Part shown: positions 25,887 to 36,318 of the stretch, piece by piece
Layout: every line of letters starts with the position of its first letter
Numbering within the stretch: position 1 is the stretch's first letter
From: Caenorhabditis remanei
Lineage: Eukaryota; Nematoda; Chromadorea; Rhabditida; Rhabditidae
DNA length: 64,000 nt
Assembly: GCF_010183535.1 (NCBI RefSeq)
Contig: NC_071331.1
Location: 17,794,001-17,858,000, forward strand
Reading direction: 5' to 3'
Program-made: the position numbers and the translations under genes
The notes under the pieces: model-generated
Databases searched by the model: none
Told to the model about the DNA's origin: nothing
Seen by the model: the letters and a program-made list of their open reading frames with translations, nothing else

Positions 25887-26359
25887 TTATTGTTGTGGGA
25901 TTGGCGCCTTGAACGTGGTGCACGAGTTGCGGATCTTCCATGCTCCACCCTCCTTGACCCAGACGGCGAGTGACCATCCAGTCTTGTCGCCAGTTGGCAG
26001 CTTCGCAGTGATGGTGCACCGCTCGATGACGACGTCTCCGAGTTGAGTGATGTCGTCGATCTTGACGTTGAAGTCGGACTTGACGAGAGCGGCCATCTTC
26101 TCCGATCCAGCGAGCTTGGCGGCGTCGGCAGCGTTGCATGGGTCGTGGAGTGGTCCCATGAAGATGGCGTCCTTGGCGGCGAACTTCTTGGCGAACTCGT
26201 CGTGCTTGCCAGCGGTCTTCAAGGCACGCATCTCATCGTGGATTTTTTGGAATTCTTCCTTGGCTGAAAACACTTTTTATTGATTTGGAATAATAGGGAA
26301 ACCCCTGAGCCCCTTATGACTACTTCTAGTGCTAACTAAGCCCGAGTGAACTTACACAT
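25887..26359 (-). CDS. Small SnoaL/NTF2-like (DUF4440-type) protein
   Basis: Small cytosolic protein of 126 residues. The first coding exon is only 4 nt (26359-26356, ATGT). After a 92-bp intron the second exon (26263-25887) continues to the stop, giving MSKEEFQKIHDEMRALK. An alternative Met in the unspliced frame (26273) lies inside the TTTTCAG intron end and is rejected. The pattern FxxKDAIFMGPLHDP, then VVIERCTITAK and GWSLAVWVKEGGAWKIRNS, fits the SnoaL/NTF2 cone fold of DUF4440-type proteins. Substrate unknown. The strong codon bias suggests high expression. A TATA box lies about 105 bp upstream and AATAAA at 25849-25844. Confidence 0.85.
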
Positions 26360-26461
26360 TGTTAGAGAGAGAGAGAGAGCAGTAGACGTTGAGTTGAGAA
26401 GAGGACTGAAGAGATCTCTTCGAAAGAACAGCTACTGAAGTCTCCACCCTTTCACCGGTTC

Positions 26462-26468
26462 TTTTATA
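26462..26468 (-). promoter_or_regulatory. TATA box of the SnoaL-like gene
   Basis: On the minus strand the sequence reads AGTATAAAAG, about 105 bp before the ATG at 26359. Between them lies a (GA)n run at 26366-26379. The spacing fits a core promoter with a 5' leader of about 75 nt. Confidence 0.5.
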
Positions 26469-27524
26469 CTCTTCTCGTTGTCAGGGACTAATCGAATCTT
26501 AGCAACGGGCGGCACAAACCACATAAAGCAAAACGAGAGAGCGAAAGAAGCCAGATCATATTTCATGTGGAAAAGTGTGATCATGAGAAACAAAAATGGA
26601 ATAAAATATGAACTTTTGGACACATTCTTAGGGGAGAATTATGTAGTTTTCGTAGTGTATAGATGAGGGATTTTGAACCGGAAAACGGAAAAGTTTAACT
26701 AGAATGCGAAAGTTGGAGATAAGTGATCGGTTAACTTGATTTCCGATGGCTTCGGAAAATTGAAAGAGCAGATGAAAATGGGCCGAAAGAGAATCTGAAA
26801 CAGAATATTCTAAATTCAGAAATTTCCCAAACTTGAATAGAATAACATCGAGAAAGGGAAAAGTTCTAATTCACTATTTCCCGGATTTAGACTTCACTCA
26901 GTTTCTAAATTTCTAGTTTTGAATCGTCTCAGTTTCTAATGATCACGGTTTCCAAATATTTAGGTTTTGCTGTTACTGGTTTATGAGTTTCAAATTTTGA
27001 ATGGTTCCATGTTTGAGATTTTTCCCCCCAAAATGTGTGCATACGTCTGTCTGTCCGTCGATTTGTCTGTTTTTCCAGATGTCCTAACCTCTTTCACCAG
27101 AGACTCCAGTTTCACCTCTCCACATGTGCTCTTGATCATCTGCTCTTTATTTTCTTAGAAATGCCAAAAATTCTCAGAATTCTCGTATGATTACAGATTA
27201 CACTCTCACGCTCCACCATCCAAATTCTCATCGAAACCTATCCATTGGGGACGAAAAGTACACCTTCCATTTGATGTCCTTTCGAATTCTCAGAGCACAA
27301 AATCTCTCGTTTTTCCCATTTGAAAAGTGTGATTTGTGTTGAGTATCCATTACGAAGAAGACGAAGAGAAAGTGTGCTTTCGCATATACATCTAGCCCAG
27401 ATTTATTCCGCCGAGCGGACTCTTTGGAAACATAAATCATAGAAATGATTCAGAAGACAGAAAATTTATTAAGTAGTCTTTTTGAGGAAAAGTGTGCAGG
27501 TGCTTGTTTCAAGAGAAAGTTCTT
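26469..27524. other. Intergenic region
   Basis: About 1 kb of AT-rich sequence upstream of the SnoaL-like gene and downstream of the first transthyretin-like gene. The only structure I see is a CTGTCTGTCCG...CCAGATGTCC stretch at 27047-27086, one of several copies of a recurring motif in this window. No gene supported. Confidence 0.4.
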
Positions 27525-28100
27525 TTATAAATCCTCGTGGAAATCTGGAAACGGAGTGAGATCTCCCATTTTCAGAGCATCGGCATTGACGTATTTTTTT
27601 CCTTCTTGGCTGGTGATATCCTGGATGATACGGTAGTAACAGGATTTTCTGGAAATAACAATAATTCGATTTTAAAATGTCCCCCCACTCACTGTCCAAC
27701 TTTACATTGAGTGTTGACATGCATCTCCAACTCAATTGGCTGTGCATATCTCTCACAATCATGAGTGATATAGGCGACTGGTGAGTATCCATTAGACCAG
27801 GGTTCATCTCCATCCATGGCTCCAGCCATCGAAAAACTGAAGTTTCCAGTTTTAGCACGAATGAATTTCGATTGAGTGATCTGCTCCATTTTCGGGCTGA
27901 AAGAAGATAAGAAACTGTCTGTGTGTTTGTTAATTTACTCACAGAGCATCATCCTCCCACCATTCAATCACCAAGTTGTATTCACTTCGTCCCTTGTCAT
28001 AACAATGGAAAGTGATTGCGAACTCGAAGTGATCCCACGGGTCGTCGATAGTGGATCCAAAGGAAAACAGGGAAAAAAGAAGAAGCAAGAAGCGAAGCAT
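27525..28100 (-). CDS. Secreted transthyretin-like protein, copy 1
   Basis: 161 residues, exons on the minus strand 28100-27944, 27897-27693, 27648-27525, phases consistent. The first 18 residues (MLRFLLLLFSLFSFGSTI) are a signal peptide. The mature part has WDHFEFAITFHC near its start, then a LVIEWWEDD strand, GNFSFSMAGAMDGDE, AYITHDC and a last Cys pair. The order (strand, TGxFxF turn, P/A-x-I-x-HDC) resembles the nematode transthyretin-like family PF01060, but identity is low, so family assignment is tentative. Its intron positions match exactly those of the copies at 35537-36103 and 36319-36888. It is separated from them by the sperm-protein pair, the FkbM-like gene and the receptor gene. 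Extracellular role unknown. Confidence 0.75.
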
Positions 28101-28385
28101 ATCAGAGCGAATGATGGAGAGTAGATTAATTAATGAAAAAGAAATTACAGTTGGAAATTACAGAATGTCACGTAGAAATAAAGTAAGTAAACTGAAGTCT
28201 CTGTGCGAATCGTCTAATTTCATGCACCCTATCTTTCCACGTGACATAATGGTCCTGTTTTTTTCACGCATTCTGTTCTGATTCCTTATCTGAAAAGGTC
28301 ATCATTTTGTCAATGATCCATCGAATTTCCCTTGAAACAATCATTACCTTCTATCGCATCGAAGAGTGAAATCGTCCGCTTGAAA

Positions 28386-28709
28386 ATGATCAACGTCGAC
28401 CCACCATCTGGAAACTATCCGGCCTCGGGAGGAAATTCCACACACAACATCATCTCTGAATCTGATTCTCGTTTGGCATTCAAAGTCAAATCGTCGAATA
28501 ACGAGCACTATCGTGTTCGTCCAGTCTACGGTTTCGTGGAAGCAAAGGACAAGGCTAAACTTGAAGTGAATCGTCTGGCGGGACCAGCGAAAGAGGACAA
28601 GATTGTCATTCAATACGCGGAGGTTCCTGCTGAAGAGACCGATCCAATGGCTCCGTTCAAGGCTGGTGCTCAGCAGGGAGAGATCATTGTCAAGTTGATT
28701 GCGGCTTGA
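28386..28709 (+). CDS. Sperm-specific MSP-domain protein (SSP type), copy A
   Basis: 107-residue single-exon protein. I start at the ATG at 28386, giving MINVDPPSGNYPASGGNSTH, because the frame extends upstream only through a TTG and the 107-109 residue length is typical of the nematode SSP class. The protein is one MSP immunoglobulin-like domain: PASGGNSTHNI, LAFKVKSSNNEHYRVRPVYGFV and EDKIVIQYAEVPA are family blocks. MSP-like proteins are made during spermatogenesis and act in the amoeboid sperm cytoskeleton or signalling; this copy's role is inferred. A GATA-type TTATCT lies at 28286-28291, about 100 bp upstream. It is the mirror image of 29184-29507. Confidence 0.93.
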   Translation: MINVDPPSGNYPASGGNSTHNIISESDSRLAFKVKSSNNEHYRVRPVYGFVEAKDKAKLEVNRLAGPAKEDKIVIQYAEVPAEETDPMAPFKAGAQQGEIIVKLIAA

Positions 28710-29183
28710 GAAAAAGTCGAGTTATCGAAGGAAACCAAGAGAGAGAAAGTGATCTAGAAAAGTGCCAATAAATATGTCCTGTTTTGAATTTTTGTTTTTT
28801 GTTGGTTTTTTTCAGGATTTAGGGGAATAGTTACCGTTTTAATTGATTAGCGTTAATCCTGCGCTATGTTGGGGAAACTAGTTAATTAGAAACGGAATAA
28901 GGCTCCAATCGGCTGAAAGATTCATCTCATGTATATGATGAGATTGGACATACGAAAGGTCCAGTCGTGTACTGATTGGATCGTATACTCCACACTACGT
29001 GGTACAGGAGAATTCACCAAAGTTTCATCATCTGATCAACCTGTAAAAATTCTCAGTAAAAATTAGCCCCTGAAGACTCTACCCCTGAAGAAAAACCAAA
29101 AAACAAGATTTCAAAACAGGACATATTTATTGGCACTTTTCTAGATCACTCTCTCTCAATTGGTTTCCTTCTATAACTCCTTC
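28710..29183. other. Spacer between the inverted sperm genes
   Basis: The ends are the two 3' UTRs (inside the arms). The unique centre, about 28800-29110, has no gene and includes short direct and mirror matches (for example ATGTATATGATGAGATTGGAC near 28930, shown in part). Nothing else supported. Confidence 0.4.
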
Positions 29184-29507
29184 TCAGGCAGCAATCAACT
29201 TGACAATGATCTCTCCCTGTTGAGCACCAGCTTTGAACGGAGCCATTGGATCGGTCTCTTCAGCAGGAACCTCCGCGTATTGAATGACAATCTTGTCCTC
29301 TTTCGCTGGTCCCGCCAGACGATTCACTTCAAGTTTTGCCTTGTCCTTTGCTTCCACGAAACCATAGACTGGACGAACACGATAGTGCTCGTTATTCGAC
29401 GATTTGACTTTGAATGCCAAACGAGAATCGGATTCAGAGATGATGTTGTGTGTGGAATTTCCTCCCGAGGCCGGATAGTTTCCAGATGGTGGGTCGACGT
29501 TGATCAT
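29184..29507 (-). CDS. Sperm-specific MSP-domain protein (SSP type), copy B
   Basis: Identical in all 107 residues to the copy at 28386-28709, on the opposite strand, start ATG at 29507-29505. The nucleotide differences I found between the two coding regions (for example GCT/GCA, AAG/AAA, CAG/CAA, TAC/TAT and the last two Ala codons) are all synonymous. The upstream region is shared, including the GATA-type AGATAA at 29602-29607, so both copies probably have the same male germline expression. Confidence 0.93.
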   Translation of the reverse strand: MINVDPPSGNYPASGGNSTHNIISESDSRLAFKVKSSNNEHYRVRPVYGFVEAKDKAKLEVNRLAGPAKEDKIVIQYAEVPAEETDPMAPFKAGAQQGEIIVKLIAA

Positions 29508-29953
29508 TTTCAAGCGGACGATTTCACTCTTCGATGCGATAGAAGGTAATGATTGTTTCAAGGGAAATTCGATGGATCTTTGACAAAATGATGACCTTTT
29601 CAGATAAGGAATCAGAACACAATGCGTGAAAAAAACAGGACCATTATGTCACGTGGAATGATTGATAAGACATGTGAAGTTTATGTTGTCTGTCTATGTG
29701 TCTGTAAATCCGCGGGGACTAGTTTACCCATATCTGAATTCCTAGGCCATCCAAAACGCCTAAACAAAACTTCACTCATTTCTGATGTTCCAAAAAAAAT
29801 TGAATTCAAGTTCTTCTCACAGCAAATGTTCCATAGAAAAAAGAAAAAGCAAAAACGTTGTAGATCGTATTCGAAGGACAATAGATAGAAATCAGATAAA
29901 GATCTTCAGAAGACCCAAAAGGAGGAAGAAAACCGTCGTCAGACAAGCCCAAC
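29508..29953. other. Divergent promoter region
   Basis: Shared arm sequence up to 29658, then about 300 bp of AT-rich sequence leading to the FkbM-like gene. It contains a TTGTCTGTCTATGTGTCTGT stretch at 29688-29707, a copy of the recurring CTGTCTG motif. No gene called. Confidence 0.4.
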
Positions 29954-31129
29954 ATGAAATTCATTCGATTCACTAATCCACATGTCCTATTTTTACTTTT
30001 AGTTTCAATTGAGTTGAGCTTATTTCTATTTCGAAGTGTTTTCGTTGGGAAGGTGAGTTTTTTGGTTCCCTTCAAAGTTAGGTCATCATTCTGTTCCAGC
30101 CGCCATCTTCAGTCCGTGCCGCCCGAGAATGCCTTCATCTTCAAACGAATACACTGGAAAGTGATGATCACTTCTTTCAACGAGTATGTCTGTCTGTGTG
30201 TCCGTGTAAATCCAGATGTCATCCCTCTTTCAGATGTGGTCTTCACTTCATCAAGTCGTCGACAAGTGCTCTTATCGTCATTTTCGAGATAGAATTAAAG
30301 TGATTGGGTCAGCAAAACAGTCGATTTTATGGTTGAATTGGTTGGTGGATGTGAGCTATTTTCATCATTTTCTAGACCTCATCTTTTCTATTTTCAGACA
30401 AATGATCATCAATGTAATGCAATTTTCATCCATAGTTCCAAGAGTGTCGCAATGGAAAGAGAGCTGAAACGATACACTCGGAAATGTGTGGTCTACTCGT
30501 TGAGTGATAAGCATACGGTTAGCGCCCCGCCCACAATTTTCAAATATTCCCCAATTTCCAGGAGACCGCCCGTTATCAGGATCCACGTTACAGTGTGCTC
30601 ACTTTAAAGCAGAATGTCAGTTCGAAAGCCCGCCATTTAGGATGGGGAGTAGATCATTGTGAGTTTTCGAGAGGACATCTGGACATACAGATATACTTTT
30701 TTTCAGATGCACGAGACGCTGATTCTGTTGATTTGGCGTATTTCACAGTTGTCCAAGTTCATAAACTTCGATACGATTCTATTAATATTTTCTATGATGG
30801 AAGTCAACATATCAAGTCACTTTTCACGAAATCTCCATTTGATGAAGCTAATTTGGCAACTTGTCAGGTAAAGAAGATTCTGAATACTCAGAATTTTGAG
30901 TTTCTTCCAGTTCAACATCATCTACAAACGTCCGAAGGGTCGTTTGGCTCGACGAGATTTTCGTTATAACTGGAAACGGCTTCTATACGATCGTCGGTAC
31001 TTGGTGGCGAATGTTCGACGACTTCATGGATCAGATGACGCTTTATCAATTCTTCTTTTGAATATTAGTGAGCCGTATTGTTGGGCAAAATACATTAGCA
31101 ATCAGCCATTTGTACCTAAAAATGTCTGA
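29954..31129 (+). CDS. Divergent nematode FkbM-family-like protein, type II membrane anchor
   Basis: 281 residues. Exons: 29954-30052, 30100-30183, 30234-30299, 30398-30517, 30562-30658, 30707-30867, 30911-31129, all in phase. Residues about 7-30 (HVLFLLLVSIELSLFLF) form one N-terminal membrane segment, so it is likely Golgi or secreted. The rest aligns by eye with the nematode FkbM methyltransferase-like family: ARECLHLQ, FQRMWSSL, NDHQCNAIF, VDLAYFTVVQ, TCQFNIIYK and a final LLLNISEPYCWAKY. Where active relatives have a D-I-E-G motif this protein reads NIFYDGSQH, so methyl transfer may be lost. The second exon has another open frame, but only this one keeps the family pattern. AATAAA lies at 31156-31161. 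Confidence 0.7.
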
Positions 31130-31732
31130 AACAATGCCATTAATTTTTAGATAGGAATAAATTATTCGTTTTGAAGACTCCTGAAGATTTCCTCTTTCTT
31201 CTTCTTCAAAAACTGGAGTCGTTTTATTTGACATGAGTTTTTGGGAGGTAACAATGAGAAATGGAATGAATGTGGTTAAGGGAGAGGAGACACTGTTTTT
31301 AAAACATATATACCTACAGGATAGTTTGAGAAAAAGTGAGAAAAAAGATAGAAATTATGAGGAATTCCTAATCATACTGTTGAAAAACAAACAAAAGTTT
31401 TTAAAATTGGATAAGATGATAAAAATGGATAGGGCCAGCAAACAAAATATAGCTACATATATTCAAGAATGGGGATGAGAATGTAATGATTTGAGGGATA
31501 TGACTAGAAGATGATGGGGAATACTATGGTAAATGAAAGCAGGGAAGGGGGAATCATTAACACGCGGGGGTTTATTATAAGGCATGAAACGGGGGAAAAT
31601 TGAGGAAACTGATTAGTTATCATATCATGTTATTATAAAAAATCTGAATCCGAAAAAATCTGAAACGGGGGCAAGTGTGAGTTGGGGAAGAAGTAAAAAC
31701 AAAAACCTAAACAGGAAGACGTGAGATGCGAA
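31130..31732. other. Intergenic region between convergent 3' ends
   Basis: Contains AATAAA at 31156-31161 for the FkbM-like gene and about 550 bp of AT-rich, purine-rich sequence before the stop of the receptor gene. No gene or repeat supported. Confidence 0.4.
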
Positions 31733-34700
31733 TCAGAAGCGTTCGAGATTCGCCCTATTCACGAAAAGTGAGCGAAGTTCCGTTGCAGTCGGACGATTGC
31801 GCGATTTCAGACATTTTTTAGCCGTGTCGCGAAGGAATCGAGTCGATGGAAGCTTGTCACTGAAAAGAAAGAATATATACGTTCAGAAAACGTTGAAAGA
31901 ACTTACAACTCGGTGATTCCAGAGACTGGAATATTCTTCTGAATCTGATATGGAACTCCGAGAGTGCACATATCCACAAGGCACATTCCAAACTGCCAGA
32001 TGTCACCTTTCGATTCGTATTTCTTTCCCATAATAATCTCTGGCGGTTGAAGATTTGGATCAGCAACGATGGCGTCATTCGAACCAGAAGCATACGAGAA
32101 GTCTCCAAGTTTCACCATTTGTTCAGAAGGCATTTCAAGAGGGTCAGTGTAATCACTCGTGAGATATACACTTGTTGATGCGACTCGCGTATGAACAATT
32201 TTGGCGAAATGAAGATGTTCGAGGGCTCTCGAGATTTGCTCGGTGAAGCTGCAGAGAGTGGAAGACACTTGCTGATACGAGCTGCCTTCCTTTTGATTAT
32301 TTTGATCTGGACTTTGTCTCCCTTTGCTAGTGAAACTATCATATCCAGACGACATGTTCGGGGAACCCTCAATGATAGGAAGGTGATGATCATTCGGAGT
32401 TCGCATCCCTTGACGACGGAGTACGTATCCAGCCGAGTTTATGTAATCATACAATGATCCTCCTTGACATTCTTCCATCAAAATTCCAGTGATCTGATAT
32501 GGAATATTTTCCCATCGACCAATTACAACTCCATCGAAACGAACGAAATTCGGATGAATCGGAAGAATTCGAAGGATCTCCAGTTCCCGACGCATTGCTC
32601 TTCTCGATGGCTCAGCTAAACAAGAGTGTTTTGGAAAAGAAACTTCTGTATAAAAACTTACAATAATCTTTTGGGTACTTGAGTGAATAGCAGTGTCCTC
32701 TAGATACATCAACAGCGGTAGTCATCAAACAGTATGTATTTCCTTCTCGTTCATACGGTTTCCCGAAGCGGAAGTTCTGGAATGCATATGCTGGCAGGTC
32801 ATCGAATTCCTCAAACGGTGCGATTGGTGCCATGAGGCAGAAGGAAGGAGAATCGAAGCGACGGAATGAAGAGTTCGGAGTAGAAATGCAGATATCTTCC
32901 TGAAAAAAAAACAAACAGTAACCGTTTTCGATGACGATTAGAATAACTAACCTCAAAAACTTCATCACTCAAATCCGATTCTACTTGATATTCCGTTATG
33001 TAGTCGTACTGACTCTCTGACACGTTATCGCCGATCGGTTGTGGGAGTACTTGGAACATATTGCTCTTTCCTCCGTCGCGAAGATTACATCCAGCGGTAC
33101 GTTGCGTTAACTGAAAACGAGAGTTCATATCTAGTCTGAATGTCACTTTCACTCACTGCTGCCTCCACATCACGATTGATATATTCAACTGGCATGAATC
33201 TGGATCCAGGTGGACGAACTTTCATTACATTTCTTTTCGGATCATCAACATAAGCATAGACGACCGTCTCTCCCTTCCTTCCTCGGTGCGAGTGATTTCT
33301 TCTTTTCAACATGACAATGAGAATGATCAAAAAAAGAATGATACTCGTAGCAATCAGAAGAATAGCGAATCCAATAGTTGTAGGATAGTCAGTCGGAGAA
33401 AGGAGAGCCATATAAGATGGTTCGTTGACACGGACAATCTGAAAGAGAAAAGATTTAGAAAAAGTGTATTTTATAAAGCTCACCTTGATCTTTTTCGTCT
33501 CACTTCTTCTTCGTTTGGTATCAAATACTGATACTTCCACTTCATAATTACACTTTGAGTCAGGAACATGGAAGACAACTCTTCGATGGGTATAGAAGAC
33601 TTCTCGTCGAATCGGTTCATATTTCTCACATTTTTCGTTGTTACCAGTTATGAGCGGATGCACAGTCAATTGAAAATGAGATGTCCGTACGGCACTGTCA
33701 ATCCGATTGTTTTTCTCATCTAGAGCTGAAAAAACATTGTACATGATGTTTTTGTTAAATCTTTACCTGAATAATACTTCCATTCAATAATCAACACATT
33801 CTCGGATAATGAAGATGTATTCCAGGTTGAAGATACGACTGAAACAGGTGGAGGAGCTAAAATAGAACTTGTTTTATGAATTCAGAATGCATTGTCTCAC
33901 CACACATCGTCATGTCATCTACCATTTTATTACACACAGGAACCACTACATTAACATTGCCTTCTGCATCATTTCGGCTGCTAACAAAATGCATCGAATA
34001 GTTTTGATTAAAATTCAAGTTTTTAACGAGAACCTCCTTCGTGTGGTCCTGAAAATTAAACATATTTGAAATATTCAGCATTTTTTCGTACAAACCAAAT
34101 AGAAGTTCACTTCTTTGTATTCGGAGCTCAATGCATTTTTGTATTTCACATAAAATGCACATACTGGTACTTCATGACTTGTTTCTTCCTTATATTCGAA
34201 CCGTGCGGCAGCTTTATCCTCATTCCATTCTACATTTTTTAATGACATGTTGATTGATGTATTCGAAAGATGCTTCTCGGTATTGTACCATTTTGAAAAT
34301 GTATGCCGACCGACGAGTCCATCCTTGTTGAAGGAGGATACTTGGAGACGAACTTCTGAACCGGTGAACTCGTTGAAAGTGATATTACAGTTCGAATTAT
34401 AGCACTGAAACAATACAATGATATGTTTAGACTGAAGTTTTTTCCACCCACCCAGCTATTATAGACGACCGATTCAGAGCCATCTTCCGTATTGCGCGCG
34501 ATGAGTTCAATGTAGTGAACATAGTCTGACTCCTCCTTATCGTCGTCAAGTGTCAATATCACTTTTCCAACAAATCCATTACTACTTGATGACTTTGAGG
34601 AGCTCCTGTTTGTCAAGTGATCGAGACACAAAAAATGAACTCCTGTCACAACGTTGCTACTCGATTCAACTGCAAACAAGTGGGATTTTTTGATATACTG

Positions 34701-35108
34701 GAAATAAACTCACTTTCTGAACTTGTTGTTATCTCTCGATACATTGATTGTCCATAAAGGAACTCCGGAAGGTTGAGAGTGGAGAATTCCGGATGAGCGC
34801 ATCCCAATCGACACTGAAATCGTTTTCAATGACGAAACACATTCATTTTGTCTTACCAATGAAAATTCTGTATTGTCCACGAGATCGATCTCGCGATAAA
34901 ATGTTCCAGCGTTCGTCATTCGTTCTTCCAACCTTCCAAACTGGAAATATGTAAGTTAATGCCGAGTAAGCCTTATTTCTTATCTTACTTTTGTTATACA
35001 TCGTTGTTGACACGGTCCAAAAACAGAGAGTGGAGTAGGAGTTGGAAGCGGAGCGGTTGATATGAGTTTGATGGTTAGAAAGACGGTGAAAAGGTAGAAG
35101 AGCTTCAT
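31733..35108 (-). CDS. Single-pass receptor with intracellular pseudokinase domain
   Basis: 941 residues in 13 exons on the minus strand: 35108-34989, 34940-34857, 34813-34714, 34669-34452, 34404-34096, 34048-33901, 33856-33767, 33725-33484, 33438-33157, 33110-32952, 32899-32662, 32615-31907, 31859-31733, all phases agreeing. The N-terminal signal peptide (MKLFYLFTVFLTIKLIS) is followed by a Cys-containing extracellular part with fibronectin-III-like stretches and many N-glycosylation sites. A membrane span (IGFAILLIATSIILFLIILIV, partly shown) then leads to KRR. The kinase domain keeps the beta-3 Lys (YSLKYPKD), an alpha-C Glu (RRELEIL), PPE and DIWQFGM. The catalytic loop reads VHTRVASTSVYL without the HRD Asp, and DFG is DFS. 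It is therefore predicted inactive and to signal as a scaffold. Resembles receptor tyrosine kinases; ligand unknown. Confidence 0.87.
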
Positions 35109-35536
35109 TTTGGCATCGGACGGTCCTGCTGCCTGAAAACTATGCGTAGAGGATAATTAATGGGAGTTTAATAACGAAAAATACATCAACGTGTCTTATT
35201 CAATGGACACCGCAGTTTTTTTTTCAAAAAATGCAAGATCAAGTGGAAAATTACTTGAAGTTTCATTGAACAGACAAACAGACGAGAAAAACAATGAAAA
35301 CAAATCTAAAAATCCGATCCGCGGTGCATGCGCTGTGAGACCCACCGCAAGTATTCACATGTTCCTTTAAGGTGAAGGAATTATGGGGTACTGTAGTTAC
35401 AAATTTCGACCCGCTTTTCTCGAAAAATGAATAAAAGGTTGCAGAAGAACTATAAAGAATTATAAAGGATTTTATAAAATTCATTTGATAATTCATAGCG
35501 GTAAAAACGACGTCTTATGTATCTTTCCTGAAGAAT
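35109..35536. other. Intergenic region upstream of the receptor gene
   Basis: About 430 bp between the receptor start and the stop of transthyretin-like copy 2, both on the minus strand. AT-rich with no supported gene or repeat; it must hold the receptor promoter unless the genes are co-transcribed. Confidence 0.4.
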
Positions 35537-36103
35537 TCAAGGAAAGTCTGGAAATGGTGACATGTCCCCTTCTTTAAATCCACTGGCCTCGATCTCTGCC
35601 GATCCTGAACGATTTGTGATATCTTGAATAATTCGATAATGGCAAGTGCTATAATTAGTTAATTTCAGACATTTGCTTTGATTGTATATGGCTCACTTTT
35701 CCGTGTTACACAACTTCACGACAGTAAGGTCCAAATCAACACGTTTTCCATCATCAGTACAATCATGGCTGATGTATGCTTTCGGTTTGTATCCATTCGA
35801 AAGTGCCTCATCTCCATTCATCGCACCAGGCATTGAAAAACTGAACCTCCCCGTGTTGGGCTCCAGAAGTTGTGGTGTTGTGATTCGATCTTCCCCAGAA
35901 CTGGAGATTATTTTTAAATTGTTAATGGTTTTTGGAAACTATTTAACTCACAAAACCGAATCAACCTCGTACCACTCAATTTTCAGATTATATTTGGCTC
36001 GATCTTGGAAATTACAGAAGAGAGTGATGTCGAATTGAAAGTGATCCCAAGCGGTGGCCGAGAGAGTTGAGATGGCTAGGAGGAGGAGAAGAGAGCGGTG
36101 CAT
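35537..36103 (-). CDS. Secreted transthyretin-like protein, copy 2
   Basis: 155 residues; exons 36103-35952, 35900-35697, 35648-35537. Signal peptide MHRSLLLLLAISTLSATA, then WDHFQFDITLFC, LKIEWYEVD, TGRFSFSMPGAMNGDE, AYISHDC and CHYRIIQDITN, ending MSPFPDFP. The exon phases and intron positions equal those of the other two copies, so all three come from tandem duplication. It is closest to copy 3, 215 bp upstream on the same strand; the spacing would allow an operon, but I see no decisive spliced-leader-2 signal. The transthyretin-like assignment rests on the TGxFxF and AYISHDC pattern and is tentative. Confidence 0.78.
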
Positions 36104-36318
36104 TTTTATTCGCGACATTTAAGTTAGATTGAATATTTTTTATTTTGTGACAACGCACACGTGGATTTATTTTTACGTAGAAGATTTTTCACGCGAATAT
36201 TTCGGATCACACGGTGAACGGAAAACAAAAACAACAAATCGTCGCCTATAAAAGTTTATTAATTTGACGAAAAGGCTAAAAGAATCGAGTGTTCAGATGT
36301 TTTTACATGATCCAATTC

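Larger units (their letters stand above)
28236..29658. repeat. Large inverted duplication carrying two sperm-protein genes
   Basis: Left arm about 28236-28790, right arm about 29113-29658, spacer about 320 bp. The arms match through roughly 150 bp of upstream sequence, the complete coding region and the AATAAA (28767-28772; complement at 29126-29131). Differences are scattered point changes. The genes point toward each other. Confidence 0.9.

Noticed and set aside
28332..28385. 18-codon N-terminal extension of the sperm protein
   Set aside because: It would need a TTG start. The ATG at 28386 gives the normal family length.
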